From positions 26,092,303 through 26,156,302 of the forward strand of contig NC_087069.1 in the NCBI RefSeq assembly GCF_963678635.1: a DNA stretch of 64,000 bases. Direction: 5' to 3'. This document shows, piece after piece, positions 13,016 to 25,235 of the stretch. This stretch comes from Symsagittifera roscoffensis (taxonomy: Eukaryota > Xenacoelomorpha > Acoela > Convolutidae). The notes under the pieces are model-generated. The model saw only the letters and a list, made by a program, of their open reading frames with translations, searched no databases and was not told where the DNA came from. The position numbers and the translations under genes were made by a program. Within the stretch, counting starts at the first letter, position 1, and each line of letters starts with the position of its first letter.

Positions 13016-13289
13016 GGCTTATGACTGATCTCCTTCTACGAAAATGATCGCACATCTCTGAAATTTAGCATGTATTTGCACAGGAATACGAAGTGTGGTA
13101 TAGGCTATTTGGTTTTTAAAATGTGCCCAATTTTTTATTAGAAAAAAGCAAAAAGGGTAAAAAATTGGACTTAAGTGATTTCCTTGAAAGTTTAAAAACA
13201 CTGGCCAAAAAAAGGAGAAAAAATGGCAAAAAAGGACAATGTCAAGCAGCAAGATCACCATTAAATATAAAAATGTAAATCAATTTATT

Positions 13290-13366
13290 AGTAAGTTAGG
13301 TTTTGAACATACGACCCATGTTTTATGTCTCACATCCTTGAGCTGTACCACGGACGCATGACGAAT
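13290..13366 (-). other. tRNA-like sequence, possible tRNA pseudogene or SINE head
   Basis: Minus strand: an A-box-like TGGTACAGCTCAAGG and, about 30 bases on, a B-box-like ATGTTCAAAACC. The anticodon arm does not fold well and lacks T33, so it is not a working tRNA. Confidence 0.25.
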
Positions 13367-14579
13367 ATCAAACACTACCGACCGATAAAGCAGATAACAG
13401 ATATTGTTTAACTGCTAGTGCTATAGATCTTAATTTTTGCAAAAAAAAACAGTAAATGAGCTTTTCAGTTTGCGAGAAGGGTTGGAAAAAAACTAGATTC
13501 AAATTTTCCAACTGGCAGTTGTACACGCGCTTCTGCACATGTCATCAAATTAGACTCAGCATCAGTCAAAAACTTACCTCTTTTACGCTCTTCACCTACT
13601 TTGCTACTATTTTACTGTCCCGGAGGATATCTATGTTCTATACAACATCAGTTCAAAAAATTAATTTAAAAATTGATTTTGAAATGATGTTAAAAATTTC
13701 CATGATTCGATTCTAACTTAGATTTTTATTAAACACTAATGAAAGTTCATTTGAGGGACACAAAATTACAATCATTTATATTCAAATTCAAACAAATAAA
13801 GCGAAGTATGATTTCTAAGAATTATTAATTTTTCTGCTAATTTACCATGAACACATGTTTCATACAAGTTTTTATCATAATTATCATCCTATAAGAAACA
13901 GATTCGTATAAGAAATAGATTTGGAGGAACTTTCTATGTCAAATTTCGAATATTGTATCTGTTTCTTTGCAAAATTGTTGGATGTGTGCACTTTTCTATG
14001 ACTCGGAAGTTGTTCTACTTGTTCATCAATTCTAGTCTTCAAAGATCCTTGTTATTTCTCAAAGCTTTTTCTACAGCAGAGCTTTGTAGTAGTTTTTCGT
14101 TGACAATACAAGTAAAATTATAACTTGAACGCAAATTTTTGGTTACCGCTTTATCTACTATTCTCCAACATAACTGTTTTTGCATGAAATTTAACACTAA
14201 AAAGACATTTTAATGCAAAAGTTGTATCGATTAACCAATCATTTTCATAAAAGTTTTTAATGTAGTTTTAAAGGAAATCTGCTTGAAAACTCTATATTTT
14301 CCATTATTTCACGTAACTAAAATAACGAAAGATAAAAACAAAAACCCGAATAAAATCTTACGATGTTTCCATTTGAGAGGTTTGACTTTCAATTTTTTCC
14401 TAGACTATTATTCTAACCTAAAATAAAGAACAATTTTCTACAAATTCACAAATATTAAAAATGAATTTCAATATTTTTCTCCTGCAAATTCAAAATTAAC
14501 ACAGTTTTGGTTACTGCCTGACCTACCATCTCCCAATTTTAGTGTTTTTCAACCCAATTTGAATAAAATTTTGCTCAAA

Positions 14580-16300
14580 ATATGATTTTTAGATGGAAAA
14601 CTGTATCATTTCAACAAACGTTCTCTTATCCAAAGAAAATTTAGCGTCAAAAGCCCGTTTTTACCGAGGAACTTCTGAAACAGGTAACTGTAAATTCTGC
14701 TGAGTTCCCCTAACTTTTTGAAAACAATTTTCTTTCAGAGTTATGTAAATATTATTATGGAAATTCTAGCAAAAATATCTCATTTTTTTGTTCGTCAATT
14801 ATTAAATACTTTTCTAAAATCGTTGGAAAACGATTTTAAAAATGTTTATTCTCAAAAGCCTTCAAAAGTTTGCTTAAATACATGGTATTTCATGAACGTA
14901 TCGGAAGACACAAAACTAGGAAACTTGCAACTAGGCAAAATAATTCCATTAGACGCTGTTTTATAAAAGTCTTGTATTTTTGGTAAAAATTTTTGCAAAT
15001 ACGTTTCCACTCTTAGATCAAAATATATATTTCAACACAACTGATTTGCTGTAATAATTCTACTATTCTAGTTTTACTGTGCATAAAACACTTTTGGATT
15101 GATTTCCATTGAGAGTTTTGCGACACTTTGAACTCGATTATAAATTTTCAATAATGTTTGATTTTGTGTTTTTCATTGTTTGTTTTTAATAGTTTTTCCA
15201 TACTTTCAGTTTTTTATTGCATATCAACTCAAAACACTTGCTAGTTAAGGGAAAAACAATAAAATTTGTTATTTGTCTCAACTAAGATCATTTCCTTTTT
15301 TAAAGGGGTATTTTCACTTGATTCTACCAAAAATATAGATAATTAAGTGAAAAAAAACTGTATTATTTAACCGAACATTTTTTCCGGTTTTGTGTTTATT
15401 TCGATGAGAATAGCCTAAAAACATCCGAGTTTTTTCATCTAATTTTTCTTAGTTCATCAAAGAATAACAAAATTTCTGATAATTTAGACAAGTACCATTA
15501 CATGATCGTTTTTATGTTGCATTTTTCCTGAAGCAATAACGTATATTCTGAATTGATGCACAATGTGCTCAAAACTTATGAAATTAAACCAAATTTCTAC
15601 TTTTTTTGTGGAAAAAGTTTCTACTTGGTTTCGTCTTCATCTTCCGTTTTCCAATTGAATCCCTTTTGAACAAAAAGTTACCCAAAAATTGAACTTTTTG
15701 TGTTAAACTGTATCAATTTGAAGATTGTTTTCTGTTCCGAAAGAAAGTTTGCGCCAGGAAACTTATTCATTAGGATGCTTCAATAAAAAAGTTTCTGATC
15801 CAGATAACTGTATGTTTTTATTTTAACCCCAAGCTTTTAATTTTGAAGTGAATATCTAGTTCATGCTCAAGTTGTTTTTTACTTGAAATGTTCAATGTTT
15901 AACAAACTTATCCCATTTTTCATCTTTTCTCAGACAGTTGCCAAAAAAAGTGGAAGAAATTATGATTTATCATACATAAATTACATGTTACCTGCTTGAA
16001 AATGCGCTAATCCATGATTACAATCAAAGGACACGAAACTAGGAATTTTTTGAAATGATAGCTAAGCAAAAACAATCATTTGGTCAAAGTTTTATAAAAA
16101 TCCCCTACTTTTTTTAACATAAATGTAACTAACACATAGCTACTCATTAGCTTATATTATGCCTTTGACTGCAAATTTAACCCGTAAGCTTGCTGCCATT
16201 GCCAGCTTGCTGCCATTGCAGTTATTACTGTAGATTAAAGAGATTTGGATCAACCTGCATTGAGAGTTTCACGATAACTTGAACTCGATTGTTGTTGATT
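14580..16300. repeat. Two diverged tandem copies, about 1.1 kb period
   Basis: 14580-15150 and 15700-16300 share AACTGTATCA, ACTAGGAA, GTTTTATAAAA, a TTGAGAGTTT.GCGA/CGA block and AACTTGAACTCGATT in the same order. Earlier sequence at 14140-14200 has weaker matches, suggesting a third unit. The DNA is AT-rich and non-coding. Confidence 0.5.
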
Positions 16301-17253
16301 TTTCTATCAATCAGAACCTTTGAACAAAAGCAACATTATCAGAATTGTTTAGATTTCTAGAACTTTCCAGGATGAGCAAAAATTATTATAGTAATTTGTC
16401 CTATGTTAATTTTTTTGTAAATGTTTTTAAATTTACCTTTTTGTGAAGTGTGTTTGGAGACTGCTGAGTGTGCTTTCCATCACCATGTAGAATACTATTA
16501 TGAAAAAAAAGAATGATTTTTTTAAATTGAATATTCCGTTCTTCGCTGCTTTTTGTATGAAAATTACAAATTAAACACTTTAAAACTCCACAGTTCTTAC
16601 GCTGTCTTGACTTGATGCATGCTTAAATGTATAGTCTCTGCCAGATACAAGATAATCAATTCTTTCGTTTCTATTCAGTGACGGCATCCTAATTAGTCAC
16701 GAAAGAATTGGAGAACAAATGGGGGATTTTGAAAGTCCCAAAAATTTAGTAGGAGACTTGAATAGTACCAAAAAATGGGTAAAAGTAAATAAAATAGCAA
16801 ACTTCTCGAACAATTCTTTATAACATGAAAAACAACCAGAATGAAATTCATCCTATTCGGTGTAGCTGAAACATAAGTCAATCAATCTGAATGGAACCAA
16901 AAAACTTTCAAAAGTTTTGATATTATCCAATAAGAATGAAGCTTTACTTATCAGGTAAAGTCAACAGTTTTGATATCAACTAATCAGAATCAAGCTTTTG
17001 TTTCCAGGGAACTTTCAACAGTTTTGTTTCAAACCAATCAGAGCACAGCAGTTTCTAGACATAACTTTGGATGAAAAATATTCATTTTTTGAAAAAAAGT
17101 CATTTAAAAAACTTTTGAAGTTCTTCGAGTTACTCTACAAGAACAAAAAACAAAAAGAAAATGTTCCGTGTGTTTTCCGTATCGCTGAAATAGATATAGA
17201 TTCTTACTTTTTTCACAATTTCTTGGACGTTTATGTGGTCCAAAACAAAGTTC

Positions 17254-17453
17254 NNNNNNNNNNNNNNNNNNNNNNNNNNNNNNNNNNNNNNNNNNNNNNN
17301 NNNNNNNNNNNNNNNNNNNNNNNNNNNNNNNNNNNNNNNNNNNNNNNNNNNNNNNNNNNNNNNNNNNNNNNNNNNNNNNNNNNNNNNNNNNNNNNNNNNN
17401 NNNNNNNNNNNNNNNNNNNNNNNNNNNNNNNNNNNNNNNNNNNNNNNNNNNNN
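17254..17453. other. Assembly gap (200 N)
   Basis: An unbroken run of 200 N, a standard scaffold gap of unknown real size. The open frames reading through it carry no information. Confidence 1.
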
Positions 17454-18289
17454 AACAGGTAAAATTACTGTTTCGATTTTTTATCAGATTTCAGACCAGC
17501 AAACGCGTTATTGTGGAACTAGGTTTTGAAAGAGAACAAAGCGAAGCAAAGTCGCGAGCTCCTCCCCAATTTGGAAAACGTACCCACAAATTGTACCCAA
17601 TAAATTTAGCGTTTTCTAGTGTTTAGTTTCTTTAGCTCTTTACACTTGCAAGGTAGCTAGCTTGCAGGTTAAAAAATTCAGTCTGTCATTTGTCAGGTAT
17701 AAACAACCTTGAACCTTCGTCTAGCTACCGTTTTTTCCTCTTATGTGCAGCTAGAGGTCTTTGTTCGAAGCTACTTCATCCAGGTTTGCAAGCATTGGCC
17801 AATTGTGGGCCTCGCTTAGGACTCCTTGTATCATATTATATATATTTTAAATTTCATCTTAAAAAACCAATGTTTGATAAGATTTTCAGATCTCAATTGT
17901 ATTTTCTGTAAGATTCATAGATCTGAATTTATTTCCAGATAAAATTCTTACGAGATAAAGGTGTTCGCAGGCAAGTTTCTTTCATGATTCTCATAAAAAG
18001 TTTGACAATTAGAACCCAAAAACAATTTTTTCACTTTTTTTCAAAGATCTTTTTTTTTCATTTTTACAGCCATTTTTTATATTAAAGAGAAATTATTTAT
18101 ATTTTAGATGTAAACTTGCTAAATTTTTTTACTATGGCCGCTTTCGCGAAATGTGAAATGACATTTTTTTTTGCTTTTTGTAGCTATTTTTGAAGAAATA
18201 TTCACCTGGTAAATAATGGCCTTAATAAATTTCGGTTATCTGTTTTCGTTCCGATCATTTGCAAAATGGGAAGAAACGTTGTATTTGAG

Positions 18290-18790
18290 TGTGTTTTAGT
18301 TTTTTCTTTTTTTTGTGTTCCACGGAAAATCAGGAACCACAAATAATCATTGAAGAGAGTTGAGAAAAATATCATATTAAAGCCCTTACAGTCGAGATGC
18401 GAACGGCGTTTGAAAGTTTCGAAAATGTTTTCGCAGTGTCAATCAAAACTTGTTTGAATTTTTTTGGTTTTTTGTCATAAATCGAGAAAACAAAGCAAGC
18501 GAGCGGGCTTGCAATAGCTCATTTTAATGGCTGAATTTAAAACGTAACAATTTAGTTTTACACGAATAACTTAAGCGCCTTTTTGAAATCAAAAACTTCA
18601 AAATTTCAAAAAACAGCAAAAAAACTTTTAACAATTTAAAATTTTTTTTGATTTCTTTCTTGTCATTTTTCTACAAAAAGCGTTTTTCAGTTTGCTTAGT
18701 TTACTATGACTGTCGAATATGCCTGCCTAATCACTAGTTTTTTGTCCATATCTTTTTATCACACCACGACAAAAAAACGCTACTGACTTG
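18290..18790 (+). repeat. Dispersed repeat, copy 2 (related to 3120-3610)
   Basis: Same order of blocks as 3120-3610, ending ATATGCCTGCCTAATCAC and TTTTTATCACACCACGAC. Non-coding. Confidence 0.6.
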
Positions 18791-19778
18791 GAAAAAAAAC
18801 GTATCGTGTTTTTTAAATGGTCGGAACATTCTGTGCTACTTGCACAGTAAACGGCTAGCCCTGTTTTCTTCCTGCAATTGCGTAGTAAAACATTGCGCGA
18901 TTTTCCAAACATTCTTGTTTGGCGGTACCACTCGGGCGATAACATCTTCCGACAACATCCTTCCAACTCAGCGTTTAATTTGGATTACATTTTTTCAGCG
19001 CCGCTAGCAAAACCTCAGCTTTGATTGGCTGAAAGTTTCACCTGAGCACTAATTTAAAATTCTTTCAAAACCCTTTGGGGGAGGATCTTAAATTGACCTC
19101 CTTAGCAGTTATTAGTTAAGTGTTTCTAAAAAAATCGACTTTCTTCAGTTCCCACTTTCAGGGAGATAAATTTCAATTGTTTTTTTTTCCATAAATTTGA
19201 ATTTTGATAAAAGACACTTCTCAGATAATCAGAATTAAATATAGAATTGGTTTATATATTATACGCAGCTCTAACCAAATTTCATAGATTGAAAGGAATT
19301 GAATCAAAACCGGTACACGTTAACTGATCCATGTTATTCAGGGTTGAGATTCGTTACAATCGGCTTTTAGGAAGTTTTTTTCAGATCCTATTACCAATTT
19401 TCAAAATTCACACGCCACAATGAAATCGTTTATTTCATTCCTATCCTATTCTATAAACTTATGGAAACTTAGAAATGTCAAGTGTTTCTAAAAGTAATTC
19501 GCTCTTCTTAATGTATTTCTCACCAACGCTACTTATCATCAAACAGAAAAAAAAACCTCTTCGAAAATTTACGTACCAGTGAAAAAAATGGATTCATATT
19601 TTTAGAATCGCTATTTTTAAAAATATCCTTGATGCTCGATTCCCATTGAAGAATAAAACTCAATTAAGTTAGGGAAAAAAAAACAGCTTTTTCAAGAACG
19701 CTTGAGCATTTGCTGAAATCACTACTCATTACTGCTATACTTGAAAATTAGTTCAAGTTCGATTCAAACGAAACATAT

Positions 19779-20171
19779 TGTTCCGATTTTTTAAGAAAAC
19801 GGACTTTTTATGCTTGGTGTGTTTTTTTATTTAGTCAATTTTCGCCATTCGAAAGTTCTGGAGGTTTGAAAATGCCAAATGGGCCAGGTTCTGGAATAAA
19901 TTATCCGCGCTTTGAAGAAGTTATTCATATTGCTGAGAGCGTAATGCGAATTATTTATGCACGGCGAACTAACCCGCACAACAAAATCGTTCCAAAATGA
20001 ATTCAGGCTAGATAATTGGTCGTATTATTTTGGTACGAATCAAAATTTCACACTTTGATATTGACCAAAATTTATAAGTTTTCAATTTTTTTTTTCCCAA
20101 AAACTATTCGATATGAATTAAGGGACAGTCGGAATATTCAGGGCTTTGCCCTGATATACGAGCAGTCTTGT
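19779..20171 (+). mobile_element. Helentron-like repeat, copy 4
   Basis: A shorter, more diverged copy. It starts TGTTCCGA and ends ACGAGCAGTCTTGTT with a hairpin CAGGGC...CCCTG. Confidence 0.6.
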
Positions 20172-22329
20172 TTTTGAATTATGTCCATACGCATTGCTTT
20201 CTATGAAATTGTTGTGAAGTGTTTTAGCTGAAAAAAAAATTCATTATCGTGTTCAGAATTAAATTTCTATGCCAGTAACCCGAAGTACAGTCACGGAATA
20301 CAGAGATCACGTGATAAAAGGAATCTTGTTAACAATCTTACCCCTATGTTATCTACTAAAGAATATCCGCCCCTCTGAATAAATACAGTCAATGAGCAGT
20401 TAGAGCTTGTATTGAGAATTCAAATTTTGCTGCATTCGATTGGTCAAAAAATTGGCTAACTTAATCTATTTAACAATCTCCTCCCTTGATTGAAAGGAGA
20501 GAAACTGTTAAGTAGGTTCGATAAAAGTTTCGTTTTTTAATTATTTCGTGAGTTTTGAGTTTGAGTCCGGGGTGGCTTTCTCAGAGTATTTTTGGATGAG
20601 GCACATCGTCTGTTCGTCACGCTATCTGATTTTCGACCGGATAGATTCGTGCAACTTATTAGTCTAAACCAATCCCAATCTTACTCTTATATTTCCTAGT
20701 CTCAATTGATATAGTATATACTCGTATTCTTGCAAGGCTAGAGGAGAGGAAGAGCTACTGTTTGCTAAGTTGAATTTATTCTTCTCTGGCTGAAACTATA
20801 AATAGTTTCAGTCTTACAAATTATTGTAAATTTTAGTCATGGATCATGATTGGTCAGTTCTAAGTTATTTACAGTGATAATTATCAAGAATATAATTGGA
20901 TATATTAAATATTGTTTTGAACTGGTTCCATTTCTCTAGAACGGTTTGAGACTTATGGCTGAAATTTTGACAAATAATGGCAGTATTTAATGTAAGATAA
21001 CCGAGCCAAAAACAGAGAAACAATTTTTTGATAGGCCATTCAGAACAAGTCTGTCGGAGAGGAGGTTGAATCTTCGGATAAAAAATTTTACATTGGAGAG
21101 ATCAACTTCTTCGCTGAGCCCTCATATAAATTAAATTTAAGTCAATTTTTGAGTGAATATTCACCAAAATTTTTTGTAAATTGGCAAATTAGGCGATAAT
21201 TTTTAGAGCTTGTTATTTTTTCCTTCTTTTTTTTCTGAAATAAATTTACGCGAACCCATAATTATATAGTTGTTTGCTCTTGTACTCAATATCCGGTGGG
21301 CCTTCGATACTCAGATCACCTCCCTGATAAGCTTCCTTTTGATAGCCAAACTACGCTTTGAAAATCGCGAGTTTTAGTTTTTTGCTTTTATTACATTGCG
21401 TTAAATACAGTAATCTATTTCAAAAGTTCAGCCATGAGTACCGTAAAAACTACATGGAAAACGACAATAACATCTATTAAAATATGTTGTTTTTTGGCTG
21501 AAAACTGACAAATGAAATTTCTATGTCTCGTCACTGGATCAATTTCCTTGAATTTTTATTCACGTAGCCAGTTGAAGTAAAAACACAAAAATATCGTTAG
21601 CTGCTTTCAAGTTCAAGTAAAGTTTAGTCAGGTACCCACTCATCTAACGGTTGTATTTCATGGGAATTGAAAACCTCCGAAATTGAGTTCAAGTTACCCG
21701 CAGTGACAAAAATGGTTTTGGATTGATTTAAAATCAATCCAAATTAATAAACGAAATTTGGGAAGTGAAATGGGTTTTAAATAGATTTAAATCGATCTTT
21801 TTTCAAATGTTTGATCATTTTAAAAGTCTAAAAAATCTATTTAAATCGATTTGGATGGATTATCTGACTCACTAAGTTCCATCCAAATCTTACTTGAAGC
21901 CATTCAAATCTTACTTGAAGCCATTCAAATCTTTCTAAAATCCAATTGAATCCATTAAAAAAACCACAAACAGATAAATTTTAGTATTAAAAATCCATTT
22001 CAAATCGATTTAAATCAATTTTTCTGCTAAAATTGCAAAAACATGCTATTTAAAAATTAGTAATAGAGAAATACCACTACTTTCATATCGTGGAGATTTT
22101 TTTTTCATTTTTTTATGTATTAGAAGGTTGAAAAAATGTTGCTCTCAACAAAGTATGCTGTCAAAAACCATTTACTGATAAATTTCTACACAGAAGCTTT
22201 AAATGAAAATCCAAGAAAAATCCAATAGACAAATGAGTGTCGATTGCTTACTGCTTTTTTGTTTTTTGTTGGAAATCAAATTCCTATGATTTTCCAGAAT
22301 AAATCATGACAAGCAATTTTTTTCAATCA

Positions 22330-23620
22330 TTTTTTTAAGTCTAAAATCTAGCAACTACATTCGAAGTTAAACGATTTTAACATCAAATCCGTTCTTGTGA
22401 ACAAAGAACTCAGCTAGACGTCCTCGTAGCAAGTGCATCTAAATGTACTCAGAACAGAAGTCAAAATTTGAACCTCGAAAAATTAAAAATTTAATCTTTT
22501 TCCGAAAAAAAGCAAAACGACCTCAATAAGTGACTGAACTAAGTCATTCAAAACTTAAAGAACGACCAAGAATTTTCAACGATTTAGGAGGTAACAAGTT
22601 ATTAGCATTAAAAACACTCAAATTAAAGAAGAAAGATTTTTGAATTTCCATTTATGGTTCTTTCTTGTCTATAAAACTAGCACAAATTGCGAAAAAATGG
22701 GACTAACAAGATACTTTTTTTCTGCTGGCGAAATAATTTCCAATTTCAAACCTAAAAGTCATTCACGTTTTGTTGCCATCATATGCATTTTCATAATCGG
22801 AGGAAAAAAAATCGTAAATCAAACCACCACGCAAAATCATGTTTGGGCATGTAATTGTAACTGTTTCTAATAAACCGTAAAAAAATCAGTGAAGATAATC
22901 ACCTCTATGAGTAAGATAGTTCATTTAAATTATATAGCTGCCTAACTATATTTTTAGCTTCAAGGTCATTTGCGTCTGAAGGTCATTTGCTTCCGTAACG
23001 GTTTTGGCGAAATGAATGCTAATTTTAAAACTCATTGGAAAGATATTTCTAATCAACTTTTTTTTAAAATCTAAAATCTAACAATCACATTCGAAGTTAA
23101 ACAACATTTACAACAAATCCGCTTTTGTGAATGGAAAACCCAAGTTGCAGTTGAAAAGAAGTCAAAAGTCAAACCTCGAAAAATTTAAAAATTAATCTTT
23201 TTTCCAGGAAAAAGCAAACTTGCCTCAAGGTGACTGAGCTAGGTTATTGAAAACGTTAAAAACAACCGAAAGTTTTCTACGATATGATACGGAAAAAATT
23301 AATAGCCTTGAAAACACTTGAATCAATGAAGAATGGTTTTTGAATTTCCATTTATTGTTCATTTTGTTGATAAAACTAGCACAATTTTCGAAAAATGAAC
23401 CTTTAAGGTACTTTTTCCTGCTGGCGAAACAGGGTTCACTTTTGAATTCAATTACATTTTGTGCAAATCATCCACTATCACAACTGGAGAAAAAAAATTG
23501 TAAATCGAATCACGCAAAATCAAGTTTGGGCAAGTAATTTCAATTTTTTTTCTCTAAAAAACGGCAAAAAAGTCAGCAAGAATTCTATAAGTAGTCAAGG
23601 TTATTTAAAACCTTCAAAAA
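22330..23620. repeat. Local direct duplication, two copies about 710 bp apart
   Basis: 22330-22900 and 23060-23620 align throughout. Shared blocks include TCGAAGTTAAAC, AACCTCGAAAAATT, TTTTTGAATTTCCATTTAT, AAAACTAGCACAA and TTCTGCTGGCGAAA. They are diverged, with several indels. No coding frame is conserved between them. Confidence 0.75.
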
Positions 23621-25235
23621 GCTTCTTAACTATAAGTGTTCATAGTCATTTGCTTCAGAAGGGCATTTTCTTCTCTATCGTCTTCGGCGAAATGGATGCG
23701 CAACAACTACCTCAACAAAAGGAGGCCAGTGATATCTTACAATAAGTGGTAATTTTAAGTATAACGCAAGTATTAAATTTTAGAACTATATTGCATAATG
23801 TAGTCATTTCATTCTCATAATTGTACATGCTGCTAAGATAGTTTTTTTTTAAAATACATTAGTCTTCCAGATAAAATGATATTGAAAAACTCAAAATTTA
23901 CACTTCTTTTGCCGAAAATTTTGGCTTTCGAAATAAATTATAAATACTGTGCCAAGTATAACAAAAAGCAATCCAGCTACATATATCACCATGGGGCCCT
24001 GCTGTCAGTTACCGTGCAAGGGCTGTGGCAAACTCACAGCGCCTTTCAAAAAAATACTGACTTCCTTTTTGAAAACATCCTAACTTTCGAATAAAAAACA
24101 TGTGGACTTGAAGAACTGAATTTCTAAAACAATTTTAATTGGCACTTATTTGATTAAGTTTACACAATTTAAGAAAACTGGATGAATAATTAAATATTTT
24201 ATTTCGCGGGGAGATCTGAAAAATAAATTCCACTTTCGAAACTTGAAGGCGATTACGTTTTTCGTGACCTATACACTTTTGGTTTTTTGATAGTGGAGTG
24301 TGCCTTCCTTTTAAAAAAGAAAGCACAGTCCCTGAAAAAGAAATTTGAGTTTGAAACCAAAACGAAAAAAAAATCAAAACAAATTTTACAGTTTCAATTA
24401 CATTCATTGATTCTTAAAATATTCAATAAGGATTGAATAAGATATTTTTTGTTAAAATTCTTGGAAATATTCTGGTTTCTAAAAGAAAATGAACGAGAAA
24501 AGTGAAACATTCCATCCAGTTTTCGTGCAACTTTTTATACCAGCGCAAAGTATGAGCTCCTCTGTTAAAATAACACTCAAGGCGAGCTTCAGCATACAAA
24601 ACTCAGACCTTCAAACTAGAAAAAACTACACGAAAAGAAAATTCATTGACTTAGTTAACTAACTTTTCAAAATAAACCCAGCTCAAGAAAAGATAATCTT
24701 TGTATAATTTGCGTGAAAAATACACATTTTTGAGTGAAAAGTTATCTAATTTTAAAACTCAGTGGAAAGCGATTTCCTTGGACCATAATCAGATTACAAA
24801 AAATTCTCTTAAAATGACTACGAAAGTCAACCATGACTGCTATGAAGAAGACCGTAGCTTTGTGGTCAATGTTTTCTAGATAGTTTCCACTAAAAACTCA
24901 GCCTTCAGAAAAACCCCGAGTGAGCTCTGAAACTCTAAACTTGAATATTTACAATATCATTTCATTTATTCATTGGTAATTGTACATATTTAACAGAAAT
25001 ATTTTTCATATATTTACATTTTACAGATAGAAAAACGTTAAGATATAGTTTGATCGATAGTTCGTTTAGACCTTTTAAATGTGACCTACTAAACTACATA
25101 GATTTCCAGTTCGAATCATTCAGATATCGTATTTTTTTTCGTATGGCCCAACTATTGTTTCACACTATTCTTGAAAGTTATTTACAACGGATCAAATCCC
25201 ATTCTTAATTTTAATACAGCAGTTTTTCGATAGTT

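Larger units (their letters stand above)
9591..25235. other. Gene-poor, repeat-rich intergenic region
   Basis: Fifteen kilobases with no frame that shows family motifs, splice-supported exons or base composition above background. Contents are the repeats listed separately and the N gap. Short open frames here are AT-rich chance frames. Confidence 0.6.

Noticed and set aside
16998-17529. 154- and 98-codon plus-strand frames
   Set aside because: Both run through the 200-N gap and have no recognisable motifs.
24135-24407. 90-codon minus-strand frame with a signal-peptide-like start
   Set aside because: The hydrophobic stretch comes from a T-rich tract ending in TTTTTCAG, which looks more like an intron end. 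No conserved residues after it.
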